Notes: a model not told the origin generated them from the letters alone. Numbered from the stretch's first letter, positions 35,498 through 45,510 are shown. The stretch is 64,000 bases of DNA from Oceanobacillus arenosus (GCF_003369575.1 NZ_PIOC01000014.1:125829-189828), one strand, 5' to 3'. Made by a program: numbers and translations.

Positions 35498-36347
35498 TGC
35501 TCGCAAGTCCCTTTGCTGCTTTGATTGTATTCTTTAACAGCATTGCAATTGTCATTGGTCCAACACCTTTTGGAACAGGTGTAACATACGATGCCTTCTT
35601 CATTGCCCCAGCAAAATCTACATCACCTGTTAATTTTCCATTATCAAGACGGTTAATGCCGACATCAATCACTACTGCACCCTCTTTAATATAATCACTA
35701 GTAATTGCATTGGCGCGACCAATTGCGGCAACTAAAATATCAGCTTTTTGTGTGTACGCTTTTAAATCAGCTGTTCTTGAATGGCAATACGTAACGGTAG
35801 CATTTTCATTTAATAGTAGCTGTCCAACTGGTTTGCCAACTATATTACTTCTACCAATAATTACAGCATGCTTTCCCTCTATTTCAATGTTCTTTGATTG
35901 TAACATCGTCAAAATCCCATAAGGTGTACACGGTAGAAATGTATCCTCCCCAGTCATCATGCGTCCGATATTAATCGGATGGAAACCATCGACATCCTTG
36001 GCAGGGCTAATTGCCTCAATGACTTCCTGTTCTCTTATTTGCTTAGGTAATGGAAGCTGTACTAGAATTCCGTGGATCCGCTCATCTGTATTTAATTGTT
36101 GAATTAAGGATAGAAGCTCATCTTCTGAAGTTGATTCTGGTAACTCGATCAAGGAAGATTCTATCCCAACCTCACTCGCTGCTTTCTCTTTGCCTCTAAC
36201 ATAAGATCTTGATGCAGGATTGTCCCCAACAAGCACGACAGTAAGATGTGGGGTCAGTCCTTTTTGAATTAATTCTGTTACTTCTTCCTTCATTTCATTT
36301 CTTAGTTCCTGCGCTAAATCCTTACCATTTATTATCTCTGCTGTCAT
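35487..36347 (-). CDS. folD: methylenetetrahydrofolate dehydrogenase/cyclohydrolase
   Basis: Bifunctional NADP-dependent enzyme interconverting 5,10-methylene- and 10-formyl-tetrahydrofolate. 286 residues. Signatures: [18 protein letters not shown] with the active-site lysine, [18 protein letters not shown], and the nucleotide-binding [28 protein letters not shown] closes the domain. First gene of the folD-xseA-xseB-ispA run. Confidence 0.96.
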   Translation of the reverse strand: MTAEIINGKDLAQELRNEMKEEVTELIQKGLTPHLTVVLVGDNPASRSYVRGKEKAASEVGIESSLIELPESTSEDELLSLIQQLNTDERIHGILVQLPLPKQIREQEVIEAISPAKDVDGFHPINIGRMMTGEDTFLPCTPYGILTMLQSKNIEIEGKHAVIIGRSNIVGKPVGQLLLNENATVTYCHSRTADLKAYTQKADILVAAIGRANAITSDYIKEGAVVIDVGINRLDNGKLTGDVDFAGAMKKASYVTPVPKGVGPMTIAMLLKNTIKAAKGLASIGK

Positions 36348-36511
36348 CTAATATCCACCCCTAAAATAGTTTAAAGCTACTTTCTAAACATTTGTTGTTT
36401 TTTCAAGTAATGAAAATTAACATAACCACGGAATAAGTACAATGTTGATATAAAATGAAAACTAGGTTCAAAGTTGATTTTCGTTGTCCTATCCACAACA
36501 AAGATTAACGG

Positions 36512-36616
36512 CTATAGTTAGTCTATTTGCCACTTCCATATCGATAGATTTCACTCTTTCCCTAGCGGCCAGTTCGAGAGTAAATCATCAATCCAAGAAA
36601 TATCGCACTTTATATA
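36512..36616 (+). repeat. MITE-like dispersed repeat, copy 3 (short)
   Basis: Shares ATAGTTAGT, the ATAGATTTCACTCTTTCCCTAGCGG block, and the right end AATATCGCACTTTATATAA with the element at 15160-15416, but lacks the internal hairpin. The rest of the 317-bp gap between nusB and folD shows nothing recognisable. Confidence 0.5.
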
Positions 36617-36664
36617 AATAACAACTAACAATGCAAAATGAACCTAATTAATAAAGCCTGGCTT

Positions 36665-37045
36665 CTATTTATCGATTCTTGATAAAACACCATTAATAAA
36701 TTTACCTGATTTATCATCGCCATAAACATTGCCTAATTCAACCGCTTCATTGATTGATACATTTCTTGGAATATCTTCTATAAAGCGTATTTCATAGGTA
36801 GCAATACGCAAAATCGTTTTCTCAACGGCAGCGATGCGATCTAATGACCAATTTTCAAGATTTCCAGTAATTATCGTATCGATTTCGTCTTTAACATTCG
36901 TCACACCTTCAACCAAACCTTTTAAAAATGCATCACTATCTTCTGTTTCTAAAAATGCTGTAATTGCTTCCTGTGGTTCATTATCATTAATATCTAGTTG
37001 GAAAAGAATTTGAAATGCCTTTTCTCTAGCCGTATGTCGATTCAT
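36665..37045 (-). CDS. nusB: transcription antitermination protein NusB
   Basis: All-helical RNA-binding protein that binds boxA with NusE during rRNA antitermination. 126 residues, starting MNRHTAREKAFQILFQLDI and ending with SINEAVELGNVYGDDKSGKFINGVL, both typical. Between yqhY and folD as in B. subtilis. Confidence 0.95.
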   Translation of the reverse strand: MNRHTAREKAFQILFQLDINDNEPQEAITAFLETEDSDAFLKGLVEGVTNVKDEIDTIITGNLENWSLDRIAAVEKTILRIATYEIRFIEDIPRNVSINEAVELGNVYGDDKSGKFINGVLSRIDK

Positions 37046-37138
37046 CGTTCATTGCTCCCTTATCGTTCTCTTTCAAATAATAACATGATTAAGAAGGCAA
37101 TGCTAGATTCCTGTGATTAGCAATTGCCTAAAAATGAT

Positions 37139-37168
37139 AGAGGTCAAAAGATACAATCTTTTGACCTC
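37139..37168 (-). terminator. hairpin after the Asp23-family gene
   Basis: Stem of about 13 bp AGAGGTCAAAAGAT/ATCTTTTGACCTC, 3-nt loop, just past the yqhY stop. A T run follows on the minus strand only after five other bases. Confidence 0.6.
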
Positions 37169-37172
37169 CTTT

Positions 37173-37568
37173 TTATTCTTCAACTTCCGTAAACGTTTTA
37201 TCTTCCATTTGAATCCCAACAACATGAATATTGATCTCTTCAATTTCGATTGCAGTCATATTGATTAGGGTTTGCCTAATGCTTGTCTGGATTTCCTGAG
37301 CTACAATTGGAATGGATACACCAAAATGTAAGATAACATAGAGATCAATGGACACGCCGTTTTCCGTTAGTTCCACTCTAACCCCTTTATTATGCGGTTT
37401 TTTACCTAAACGTTCTGCGACACCTGAAGCAAAATTACCTCTCATTGCATAGAGTCCTTTTACTTCCGTTGCAGCGATTCCAGCAATTACTTCAATGACT
37501 TCAGGAGCAATTTCTACTTTTCCTAACGCGTCATTGTCGCTAACATTTAGTAGTGTTTGTTCCGACAT
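37173..37568 (-). CDS. Asp23/Gls24 family protein (YqhY)
   Basis: 131 residues of the Asp23/Gls24 envelope-stress fold (EVIEVIAGIAATEVKGLYAMRG ... GVSIDLYVILHFGVSIP). In B. subtilis yqhY lies in the accB-accC operon and its product affects acetyl-CoA carboxylase activity. The same order accB-accC-yqhY is preserved here, 36 nt after accC. Confidence 0.88.
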   Translation of the reverse strand: MSEQTLLNVSDNDALGKVEIAPEVIEVIAGIAATEVKGLYAMRGNFASGVAERLGKKPHNKGVRVELTENGVSIDLYVILHFGVSIPIVAQEIQTSIRQTLINMTAIEIEEINIHVVGIQMEDKTFTEVEE

Positions 37569-37604
37569 CCAATCACTCCTTATTCATGAGAATTCGCGTA
37601 CTGA

Positions 37605-38957
37605 TTACTTTTCAACGATTGGGTTCTCTTCCAAGAAGTTTGTGTTGAAATCTCCTTTAAGAAATACTTCGTTTTCCATAATTAAACGATGGAATGGAAT
37701 CGTAGTATGCACTCCTTCAATTACAAACTCATCAAGTGCACGTTTCATTCGATTCACGACCTCTTCACGAGTGGATCCATAGGCAATTAACTTCGCAATC
37801 ATGGAATCATAATATGGTGGTATTGTATAACCAGTATATGCAGCAGAATCAACTCTTACCCCATAGCCACCTGGTGCTAAATACATATCAATTGTACCTG
37901 CTGATGGCATGAAGTTTTTAAATGGATTCTCTGCATTTATTCTGCATTCCATTGCATAGCCCTTAAAGACGATATCCTCTTGGCTAATTGATAGTTTCTC
38001 GTTATTCGCAATATTAATTTGTTCCTTAATTAAATCGACTCCGGTTACCATTTCTGTAATCGGATGTTCTACTTGAATTCTCGTATTCATTTCCATGAAA
38101 TAAAATTGCTTCGATTTTCGGTCGAAAATATATTCAATCGTACCTGCACCAACATAATTCACAGCTTTAGCAGCTTTAACAGAAGCTTGACCCATTTTTT
38201 CCCTTATTTCTGGTGTCAATGCTGGCGAAGGCGTTTCTTCAACAAGCTTTTGTAAGCGTCGTTGGATCGTACAATCTCTCTCACCTAAGTGTACAACATT
38301 ACCATGAGTATCAGCTATTATTTGAATTTCAACATGACGGAAGTCTTCAATAAATTTTTCGATATATACACCTGGATTACCAAATGCCGTTTCCGCTTCT
38401 GTTTGTGTTACTTGAATGCCTTTGATTAATTCATCTTCGCTTCTAGCAACTCGAATTCCTTTACCACCACCACCGGCAGTAGCTTTAATAATAACTGGAA
38501 AACCGATACTATTTGCAATTTCAAGACCTTCTTTTTCATTTGCAATAATTCCATTCGATCCTGGAACGATTGGGACATTCGCGGCTTTCATTGTTTCTCG
38601 TGCAACATCCTTGATCCCCATCTTTTGAATTGCCTCTGCACTTGGTCCAATAAACGTAATATTACATGCCTTACAAATCTCTGCGAAATCTGCATTTTCA
38701 GCCAAAAATCCATAACCAGGATGGATTGCATCGACATTCGTTAACATAGCTACACTTATGATATTCGTGAAATTAAGATAACTATCTTTACTTAATTTCG
38801 GCCCGATACAATATGCTTCATCCGCTAGCTGGACATGTAGCGATTCTTTATCTGCCTCTGAATATACGGCTACCGTTTCAATATCTAATTCTTTACATGC
38901 ACGTATAATTCGAACAGCAATCTCACCTCTGTTAGCAATTAACAGTTTCTTTATCAC
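37605..38957 (-). CDS. accC: acetyl-CoA carboxylase, biotin carboxylase subunit
   Basis: Carboxylates biotin on AccB with ATP and bicarbonate. 450 residues, ATP-grasp fold: glycine-rich loop [12 protein letters not shown] (about 159-170), [24 protein letters not shown] (Arg and Glu ligands). 13 nt behind accB. Confidence 0.97.
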   Translation of the reverse strand: MIKKLLIANRGEIAVRIIRACKELDIETVAVYSEADKESLHVQLADEAYCIGPKLSKDSYLNFTNIISVAMLTNVDAIHPGYGFLAENADFAEICKACNITFIGPSAEAIQKMGIKDVARETMKAANVPIVPGSNGIIANEKEGLEIANSIGFPVIIKATAGGGGKGIRVARSEDELIKGIQVTQTEAETAFGNPGVYIEKFIEDFRHVEIQIIADTHGNVVHLGERDCTIQRRLQKLVEETPSPALTPEIREKMGQASVKAAKAVNYVGAGTIEYIFDRKSKQFYFMEMNTRIQVEHPITEMVTGVDLIKEQINIANNEKLSISQEDIVFKGYAMECRINAENPFKNFMPSAGTIDMYLAPGGYGVRVDSAAYTGYTIPPYYDSMIAKLIAYGSTREEVVNRMKRALDEFVIEGVHTTIPFHRLIMENEVFLKGDFNTNFLEENPIVEK

Positions 38958-38970
38958 TTAGTCCATCTCC

Positions 38971-39471
38971 TTACTTTGACTTTACTCTAAATAGTGGCTG
39001 ACCGTATTCGACAAGCTCACCGTCTTCAACTAATATCTCCACGATTTCACCTTTTACTTCTGCTTCAATTTCATTAAATAGCTTCATTGCTTCAACGATA
39101 CAAACGACTGTATCATTATCAACGTTACTACCTTGTGAGACAAATTTATCACCTTCAGGAGTTGCTGCCGCATAAAACGTTCCAACCATTGGCGAAACGA
39201 TCTCATAGTCATAATTTTCTTTTGCATCCGTATCTACACTTGCTACAACATTTGCTGGATCAACACTCATATCTTGAACTGGTGCTTCCACTCGAACACT
39301 TTCTTGTTTCACTGGTACTGGTGTATTGCTTGCAAGCTCACGAACGGCTGCTTGTTTATCTGCTTCCTTCTTGATTGTAATTGTTGTACCTTCTGCTTCA
39401 TATGTGAATTCACTAATTGATGATTCATCAACTACATTTATTAATTCACGGATTTCTTCTACTTTCAACAT
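38971..39471 (-). CDS. accB: acetyl-CoA carboxylase, biotin carboxyl carrier protein
   Basis: 166 residues. An N-terminal segment and a flexible linker (about 45-85, rich in V, P and A) lead to a biotinyl domain with the target lysine in VEAMKLFNE. The ATG at 39471 follows GAGGTGG and begins the family N-terminus ([11 protein letters not shown]); the frame is open 29 codons further up but lacks a ribosome site. Confidence 0.95.
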   Translation of the reverse strand: MLKVEEIRELINVVDESSISEFTYEAEGTTITIKKEADKQAAVRELASNTPVPVKQESVRVEAPVQDMSVDPANVVASVDTDAKENYDYEIVSPMVGTFYAAATPEGDKFVSQGSNVDNDTVVCIVEAMKLFNEIEAEVKGEIVEILVEDGELVEYGQPLFRVKSK

Positions 39472-39508
39472 TATTGCCACCTCATTTATTCGATTTATGA
39501 TAAGAATA

Positions 39509-39567
39509 TTAGAAAACTTGATTGCCACCAAGCCATTACGTAACAACCGTAGTTGCACCTTTGCAAT
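39509..39567 (+). repeat. dispersed hairpin repeat family 2, copy B
   Basis: TTAGAAAACTTGATTGCCAC, then CAAGCCATTACGTAACAACC and GTAGTTGCACCTTTGCAATG, aligning with 27947-28012 at roughly three quarters of positions. The central hairpin is less perfect here. Confidence 0.5.
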
Positions 39568-39791
39568 GTATATCTGCTTAAAAATTATGATGAGACACTA
39601 ATAACTTCTTTTAACATTTTAAAGAAAATAAATGATTTCTTCAAGATAAATCTCGTATTCAGCATCAAATATATCCTTTCGTTAATCATTATTAACTTAA
39701 AATTTACTAAGTAGTATGTCTAGATTTTAAACAGCATTCTATAAAATTATACCAGTGTTGCTCCCGTAATGCGAATCGTAATATTAAAAGT

Positions 39792-39825
39792 AAAAATCCA
39801 GAAGTATGATCACATCTGGATTTTT
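39792..39825 (-). terminator. terminator of the spoIIIA operon
   Basis: 11-bp perfect stem AAAAATCCAGA/TCTGGATTTTT with a 12-nt loop, 15 nt beyond the spoIIIAH stop. Confidence 0.85.
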
Positions 39826-39840
39826 GCTCTAATATGCAAG

Positions 39841-40413
39841 CTATTCTTTCTCAATTGACGGCTGGAAATTAACATCTGTAGTAACTTCATCACCAAACTC
39901 ATCTCTCACCAATTGCATGATATTATCCGCTTCTGTTGCTGATAATTGGTCAACTAGAACTTGAACATGCACCTTATCATTATCTACACGAACAAGGACA
40001 TCATCATATTCGGCATTATTTAAGATTGTCTCTTCTAAGATCTTTTCTTTTGTTTCAATTGTCCCGATCTTATCAATTTCTTCTTTTGCCTCATTTTTCT
40101 CACTCACACTGGAACTACTTGCTGCTAATACATCATTTAGCCGCTCAAGTTTCATATCTCTATTTTCGGTTACTTTCATTCGGATGGATGTAAAAATTTC
40201 ATCCTGACTTGAGCTCTCAACTCCTGTTACTTTGGCATTTCCTTCACTATCCGTGGCTTCTGAATCCGTTGGTACTGATTGGTTTTGATCAGATTGTCCA
40301 TCATTAATGAACGCTAAATTATCATTGTTATTCCCACCTAGAATATAATAGACACTTAGCACAATCATCAAGCTGAGCATTGTCAATAACCATACCGTTT
40401 GTTTTTTTAACAT
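39841..40413 (-). CDS. spoIIIAH: stage III sporulation protein AH
   Basis: Mother-cell component of the A-Q channel; its extracellular domain docks with forespore SpoIIQ. 190 residues: one N-terminal transmembrane helix (about 7-24), an acidic Ser/Gln-rich linker, and a C-terminal ring-building (YscJ/FliF-like) domain from about residue 100. Last gene of the operon. Confidence 0.92.
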   Translation of the reverse strand: MLKKQTVWLLTMLSLMIVLSVYYILGGNNNDNLAFINDGQSDQNQSVPTDSEATDSEGNAKVTGVESSSQDEIFTSIRMKVTENRDMKLERLNDVLAASSSSVSEKNEAKEEIDKIGTIETKEKILEETILNNAEYDDVLVRVDNDKVHVQVLVDQLSATEADNIMQLVRDEFGDEVTTDVNFQPSIEKE

Positions 40414-40426
40414 GAAAATCCTCCTC

Positions 40427-41062
40427 CTAGCTCTTTGGCATTACAGAAACTCTATGTGTTGGAACATCAAGTACACGCGATACTGCTTCGACTATCCAGC
40501 TTTTTACTGTCGCATGGTCTGCACCCTTTGCTACGACAAACACGCCGCTAACCTTTGGCCTTTCTGTTTTCACTAATAGTGGAACTTCCTTGTCCCCCTG
40601 TCTTACAAAGACAATTTGCGATTCTTCTGTTCGATCCTCTACCTTTCTTGTTCCACCATTTCGATCATTTTCATCTGTCGACTGTTCGCCAATGATTAGG
40701 TTCTTCTCATAGACATTTACTTTCGTCGATTCTAAATTTACCATGACCTCGGCATCTGTCACGCCTTGAATTTTATTTAACATGGCTTCCAGATCTCGTT
40801 CATAGCTTTTTTCTAATTCTGCAACATCTGAGGTTAATGGTGACTCTTCTGCACTTGTTACTTCGACGTCTTCTGGCTGTGGGTTGATGAGTGCTTGATC
40901 AATTTCTGCCTCTTCCTTCGTGGGGGAGAAGAAATTGCTAAGAACGATGATGAGTAAACCTATTAAACCAAGGACGATGATATAGCCAGTTTTTTTGGAG
41001 ATGGGATGATTACCGCTATTTGTACTCTTTGATCGAAAGAAGTTTTCAAATTTTTGTTTCAA
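40427..41062 (-). CDS. spoIIIAG: stage III sporulation protein AG
   Basis: Forms a large ring in the feeding-tube channel between mother cell and forespore. 211 residues with one transmembrane helix (about 25-43) and a C-terminal RBM domain (LEKSYERDLEAMLNKIQGV ... DVPTHRVSVMPKS). TTG at 41062 is taken as start: GGGAGGGAGGG ends 5 nt before it. Overlaps spoIIIAF by 4 nt. Confidence 0.92.
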   Translation of the reverse strand: MKQKFENFFRSKSTNSGNHPISKKTGYIIVLGLIGLLIIVLSNFFSPTKEEAEIDQALINPQPEDVEVTSAEESPLTSDVAELEKSYERDLEAMLNKIQGVTDAEVMVNLESTKVNVYEKNLIIGEQSTDENDRNGGTRKVEDRTEESQIVFVRQGDKEVPLLVKTERPKVSGVFVVAKGADHATVKSWIVEAVSRVLDVPTHRVSVMPKS

Positions 41063-41679
41063 GATGACCCTCCCTCCCAATAAAGTGAAATCTCCTTGTC
41101 ATTAAATTCCCAAATTTCTTTTAGCCTTTTAATTATTTCCTGTTCATTTATTCTCTCTTCACTTTCTACTGGGTTATTGGTGTTTATTACGACATCTTCA
41201 ACGACATTCATGGCTCCCTCCCCATCCTTTAATTCTAATACGTGTACAATGACTTCATTTAGATTCTCATAGGACATCTCCTGCTCACCTGTAAAAAGGA
41301 ATTCTATGTTGGATATCTCTACATGATATTCCTCAGTAAGAGAATCATTTGCTAATGCTTTTAATTGGACAGCCATTTGTTCTAAAATATATGCATCTTG
41401 TGTGGTTTCTATCTCTTTTTTTTGTATATTAATCAAATTTTTAACGGAATCATTTTTTCTATCACCCTCGACTGCTGTCTGGATTGAAGATTCTATCGCC
41501 TTTTCTATGTCAACATTGAATATATAAAAGATAGGCTGCAATAAAATTAATATTAATATTAAGCCAACGACTAATTTGATATATTTCTTCATACTGGTAG
41601 CCGGAATCAGTAAATCAATGATCGTCGCTAGAATGATAAACAAGATTATTTGTGTAACCCAATCAATCAGTACCCCCAT
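41059..41679 (-). CDS. spoIIIAF: stage III sporulation protein AF
   Basis: 206 residues with two N-terminal transmembrane helices and an extracytoplasmic ring-building domain. Several Met codons are clustered at the start (41688, 41682, 41679). The last has AGGA 8 nt upstream and gives the B. subtilis length. Overlaps spoIIIAG by 4 nt. Confidence 0.88.
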   Translation of the reverse strand: MGVLIDWVTQIILFIILATIIDLLIPATSMKKYIKLVVGLILILILLQPIFYIFNVDIEKAIESSIQTAVEGDRKNDSVKNLINIQKKEIETTQDAYILEQMAVQLKALANDSLTEEYHVEISNIEFLFTGEQEMSYENLNEVIVHVLELKDGEGAMNVVEDVVINTNNPVESEERINEQEIIKRLKEIWEFNDKEISLYWEGGSS

Positions 41680-41689
41680 CATATCCATC

Positions 41690-42865
41690 CTATCGTAAGA
41701 GCAGCGTAATATTACTAGCGATTACAATGATGACAATTGCTAACAGAAACATAAACGATACTGCTAATAAACATGCAAGAATATACAAAATGTAATTACT
41801 TATCGTATTTAATGTTTTGATCACGGGACCGTCGCCAACTGGTTGCAAAATAGCGGCAACCAGTTTATATATAAGTGCGATCGCCATTACTTTTATTGCT
41901 GGGAACAGGGCAAAACATAGGATAATAATCAGCCCAACAATACCGACTGCATTTTTCAGCAATAATGATGCACTTAGGATTGTATCTGCTGCATCTGTGA
42001 AGGTTCGGCCGACAACAGGAATAAAGTTACCTGTAATAAATTTTGCCGTCTTCATTGCTACCCCGTCTTGAATCGCACTCGTTGCACCCTGGACTGACAT
42101 CACGCCTAAAAAAATCGTTAAGAAAACGCCAAGGGTACCCACGCCAAAATTTCTAAATAAATTTGCTAAATTGGTTACTTTGTAATTTTCACTTAAACTA
42201 CTTACAATGACCAATAATGCAGAGATAGATAGCAATGGCAAAATAAAATTGGACGTAATGATCCCACTTAAATTAATTAACAAAATGATTATTGGATGAA
42301 AAAACGATACTGATACAACATTGCCAAACGATGCCATTAATCCAAGTAAGAGCGGAATGAGCGAAATCATGAATGTACTCATCGTTGAAATGGCTTCCTC
42401 TACATAGTTAACCGCAACATAAAAGCTGTTTAATGCAATAAAGATTAGGACGACATAGACAACAAAATATGCAATTTTACTTACCATACTTTGCTCAAAT
42501 GCTGCATGCATTGTTTGTAAGATGATGGAAAAAAGCGTAAGCATCAATAGCGTTCCTAAAAGCTTGCCATTAAGAATCAACTCATGAAATAAATACTTAA
42601 TAGAGCCCATAACCATATTTTTAAAGGAAAAGGATTCTTGATTTTTAATGAGTTCATATATCGATGTTTTCTCTAAATCTGGTAAAAAGCTACCATATTC
42701 ATCGACAATCTGATTCCAATAATCTTGAACTCCTTCTAATGAAATTTCTTCTAGCAATGCCTCTTCGACATCATTTGTTGCGGTTTCAGCAAAAACAGCT
42801 GCAGGTCCATAGAAGAGAAAAATGAATGTGAGCAGAAAAATAGCAATTGGTTTATTGGATTTCAT
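41690..42865 (-). CDS. spoIIIAE: stage III sporulation protein AE
   Basis: Polytopic membrane protein of the SpoIIIA-Q complex. 391 residues: signal peptide (to about residue 26), a short exported segment, then about eight transmembrane helices with the conserved GNFIPVVGRTFTDAADTIL. Ten nt before spoIIIAF. Confidence 0.92.
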   Translation of the reverse strand: MKSNKPIAIFLLTFIFLFYGPAAVFAETATNDVEEALLEEISLEGVQDYWNQIVDEYGSFLPDLEKTSIYELIKNQESFSFKNMVMGSIKYLFHELILNGKLLGTLLMLTLFSIILQTMHAAFEQSMVSKIAYFVVYVVLIFIALNSFYVAVNYVEEAISTMSTFMISLIPLLLGLMASFGNVVSVSFFHPIIILLINLSGIITSNFILPLLSISALLVIVSSLSENYKVTNLANLFRNFGVGTLGVFLTIFLGVMSVQGATSAIQDGVAMKTAKFITGNFIPVVGRTFTDAADTILSASLLLKNAVGIVGLIIILCFALFPAIKVMAIALIYKLVAAILQPVGDGPVIKTLNTISNYILYILACLLAVSFMFLLAIVIIVIASNITLLLR

Positions 42866-42907
42866 TCATCCTAGTATCCCCCTTCAGATGAATCGTTTTT
42901 GATGAAT

Positions 42908-43300
42908 TTAAGTAGTTGGTAAGAAGCTGAGTATTGCTTCAATGACTGCAGTAATAATCGGCACAGCTAATAGCAGAATAAAGATTTTTCCCGCAAGCTC
43001 GATATTCTTTGCGACAGCTCCAAGCCCCGCCTCTTTCGTTAAACTTGCACCAAGCTCGGCAATATAGGAGATTCCAATGATTTTTAGGATTGTTTCCAAA
43101 TACAATCCTTGTACGTTTGCCTTCTGTCCAAGCGTTTGTATTAATTGAAAAATAACCCCAATCTGGTTGATGATGGACATAAATATAATAATTCCTGTTA
43201 TGAGGATTAGAACAAATGCAAAAGAGGCATTGATTTGCTTTAGAATGATATAAAGAATACTCGCGATAATTCCGAGAATGACAATTTGTAAAATATCCAT
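42908..43300 (-). CDS. spoIIIAD: stage III sporulation protein AD
   Basis: 130 residues with four transmembrane helices (starts MDILQIVILGIIASILYIIL; conserved YIAELGASLTKEAG). Usual length and position between AC and AE. Confidence 0.92.
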   Translation of the reverse strand: MDILQIVILGIIASILYIILKQINASFAFVLILITGIIIFMSIINQIGVIFQLIQTLGQKANVQGLYLETILKIIGISYIAELGASLTKEAGLGAVAKNIELAGKIFILLLAVPIITAVIEAILSFLPTT

Positions 43301-43311
43301 GTTTATTACCC

Positions 43312-43512
43312 CTAGAATAGAAATACTGATTTTATTTGTTGAAATAAATCAGAAATTCCATTAATTACAATGATGAGCACAATAATAAATCCAATTAATG
43401 TAGCAAATTGCGCAATCTCTTCTTTCCCCATTTGTTTTAAGATTGTATGGATTAATGCGACAATGATGCCGATTCCGGCAATTTGAAATAAGATAGAGGC
43501 ATCGATAAACAT
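43312..43512 (-). CDS. spoIIIAC: stage III sporulation protein AC
   Basis: 66 residues with two transmembrane helices, GIIVALIHTILKQMGKEE between them. The start at 43512 (MFIDASI) follows AAGGGGAG; a longer open frame of 16 more codons has no ribosome site. The family length is about 68. Confidence 0.92.
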   Translation of the reverse strand: MFIDASILFQIAGIGIIVALIHTILKQMGKEEIAQFATLIGFIIVLIIVINGISDLFQQIKSVFLF

Positions 43513-43620
43513 GGATACTCCCCTTTCACGGCGCAAATGCAATAATATAAAACCAGGCACTTCCAGATCTAGACCCGTAGAGAAGTTCCCTTTATCCTGT
43601 TGACGCTTTCACTGTTGTTA

Positions 43621-44133
43621 CTATATAAAAAGTAATACAATAAATATTCCACATAATACACCAATACTCTTCGCTAACTTACTATATTTGTATTGTTCAT
43701 CCCTTGCGTCTTCTAGTTCTCTATCAAGATGGGTTAAGGTTAGTTGGATATATTTCTGTTGTTGATAGAAATCATGCTGGCCCAGTGTTCTGCCAAATTG
43801 TTTGAGAATTTCTCGCTCATTTCCACCTAAGCTCGACATTTTCATTAATTCAAATACATGCTTTTCCCATAGTATAAATAAATCAATATCCTCTTCTTTC
43901 ATACTGTTTCCAAGTGATTCAAAGAATGTCTTTAACGGGTCCGGTAATTGTTTAGCAATAGAGGTAAAGGCATCCCTTAGTGGTGATTGACTATAGATAA
44001 TCTCTGCCTCCAAAATTTGCAATGCGTTTTTGAGCTGGCGAATATGCTTTGGACGTTGGGTTAATTTATTGCTCCATTCAAAACCCATCCATGTAGTTGT
44101 GCCGATGAAAAGAAGTGCTCCTATCCACTTCAT
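43621..44133 (-). CDS. spoIIIAB: stage III sporulation protein AB
   Basis: 170 residues with a transmembrane helix at each end (MKWIGALLFIGTTTWMGFEW; IGVLCGIFIVLLFI) and a helical soluble middle, distantly like GspF. The start codon lies 56 nt inside spoIIIAA and has GAGGT 9 nt upstream, so the two reading frames truly overlap. Confidence 0.9.
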   Translation of the reverse strand: MKWIGALLFIGTTTWMGFEWSNKLTQRPKHIRQLKNALQILEAEIIYSQSPLRDAFTSIAKQLPDPLKTFFESLGNSMKEEDIDLFILWEKHVFELMKMSSLGGNEREILKQFGRTLGQHDFYQQQKYIQLTLTHLDRELEDARDEQYKYSKLAKSIGVLCGIFIVLLFI

Positions 44134-45058
44134 TTGTTAGATACCTCGATTTCTGTAAAATATTTACTCCATTTTGATCATATATTTGTTTAATCTGTGC
44201 AGGTTTAAGCTGTTTTTCTAATAGAATCATGCGCTGAAACACCTTTTGATCAAAGAGAATTTGTAAGGACGGTCGTTTTCTTAACTCGTCCAAGTCTCGG
44301 CCATGTATCGAGCAAATAATCGTTACCCCTGCATTAAGCGCCTCCATTAGCGCATCAATATCCTGTTTACTACCAATTTCATCGACAATTAACACATCTG
44401 GTGACATCGAGCGGATCATCATCATTAATCCTTCCGCCTTTGGACAAGCATCAAGTACATCGGTTCGCATACCAATATCATGCTGGGGAACTCCCTTAAT
44501 TGAAGCAGCAATTTCCGATCTTTCATCAATCACACCAACTTTTTTTGCCTCCACTTTCTTCCATCCGGTAGCAATGATTCTTGTAATATCACGAATTAAT
44601 GTTGTCTTTCCTGTCTGTGGGGCACCAATAATTAACGTGTTTAAATAGTTACTATCATAAATATATGGAAGGACTGGAATTGCTGCCCCAATTTTTTCCT
44701 TAGCAATTCGGATGTTAAAGAAGGTAATGTATTGTATTGCTTTTACAGCGCCATTTAATGTATTTACTTTGCCAGCAATCCCAACACGATGCCCACCCTC
44801 AATCGTAATGTAGCCTTCCCTAAGCTCATCCTCCATTCGATATAAGGAAAATTCACTTAATTGATTCACAATAAATTGGCTATCCTGCTTTTTCGGTCGG
44901 TAATTTCCAATCCATTCCGTTTTCATATCGAAAATAAGCTCCATCGGTTTATCTAACCGGATCCGAATTTCCTGCAGGATGTTCCAGCGGTTATCAATTC
45001 TTGCCTCCACAGCCTGTCTTATCTCAAGTGGAAATAATCGCAAAATTTCTTCCATCAC
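44078..45058 (-). CDS. spoIIIAA: stage III sporulation ATPase AA
   Basis: GspE/PilT-like ATPase that energises the A-Q channel. 326 residues: Walker A GAPQTGKTTLIRD (about 143-155), Walker B DVLIVDEIGSKQD, then the CSIHGR segment. About 19 residues longer than the B. subtilis protein; the extra tail (rich in R, S, T and H) is encoded inside spoIIIAB. First gene of the operon, behind a SigE promoter. Confidence 0.92.
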   Translation of the reverse strand: MMEEILRLFPLEIRQAVEARIDNRWNILQEIRIRLDKPMELIFDMKTEWIGNYRPKKQDSQFIVNQLSEFSLYRMEDELREGYITIEGGHRVGIAGKVNTLNGAVKAIQYITFFNIRIAKEKIGAAIPVLPYIYDSNYLNTLIIGAPQTGKTTLIRDITRIIATGWKKVEAKKVGVIDERSEIAASIKGVPQHDIGMRTDVLDACPKAEGLMMMIRSMSPDVLIVDEIGSKQDIDALMEALNAGVTIICSIHGRDLDELRKRPSLQILFDQKVFQRMILLEKQLKPAQIKQIYDQNGVNILQKSRYLTNEVDRSTSFHRHNYMDGF

Positions 45059-45089
45059 ATTTCCTCATTTCGTTCCTTAGCTATATCAT

Positions 45090-45118
45090 AATGTATGTCC
45101 TACCCGTATAGATTATGA
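45090..45118 (-). promoter_or_regulatory. SigE promoter of the spoIIIA operon
   Basis: Minus strand TCATAAT (45112-45118) and CATACATT (45090-45097) with 14 nt between them fit the mother-cell SigE consensus (KMATAWW, CATACAHT). Start codon about 32 nt downstream. spoIIIA is SigE-dependent in B. subtilis. Confidence 0.75.
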
Positions 45119-45510
45119 CGTGCAACAGATGAATTTACACGAAACAAATGCGTAAGTCATGTTAAGCAATGGTCGGGGTTGTAAGGATGTAACACTGGAT
45201 CCTCCTTTCGCCAATTTTCTAAAGATATATTTCACACTGCTTCACGTTATTGATATAAGCTAAGCTGCAAACCTACTTGCGTTGATGGTATATTTTCTAT
45301 AGAACAAAAGCTTAAAGCTAGTTTGAGCTGTGTACAAACTTCTTCTTGCCTTTTGAGATTAAGGAAACTCTTTTGGAGCGTAAGCGGTTGACTTAGATTA
45401 CGGAAGTGAGGGAAGTGTCGATACAGCTTTAGCGCTGGGGCTGGACGTGGCAATTCTCGGTAATTAAGTTATCCACAACTTCCAATTTTTATAATTTCCT
45501 AAGCAACAAA
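45119..45510. other. intergenic block, probably a repeat relic
   Basis: About 390 bp between the spoIIIA promoter and the efp terminator. The minus strand shows ACGTCCAGCCCCAGCGCT, then AAGTCAACCGCTTACGCTCC and AAAAGAGTTTCCTTAATCTC. That style resembles intergenic repeats I recall from Bacillaceae genomes; no second copy is in this window. A 68-codon frame here (45247-45453) has no ribosome site and looks fortuitous. yqhV, found here in B. subtilis, is absent. Confidence 0.4.

Larger units (their letters stand above)
39472..39840. other. intergenic region upstream of accB
   Basis: 369 bp between spoIIIAH and accB. It holds a repeat copy (39509-39567) and the spoIIIAH terminator (39792-39825). 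No gene and no clear FapR-type operator recognised. Confidence 0.45.

Noticed and set aside
45247-45453. 68-codon minus-strand open frame upstream of spoIIIAA
   Set aside because: No ribosome site, unusual composition, and it coincides with repeat-like sequence.
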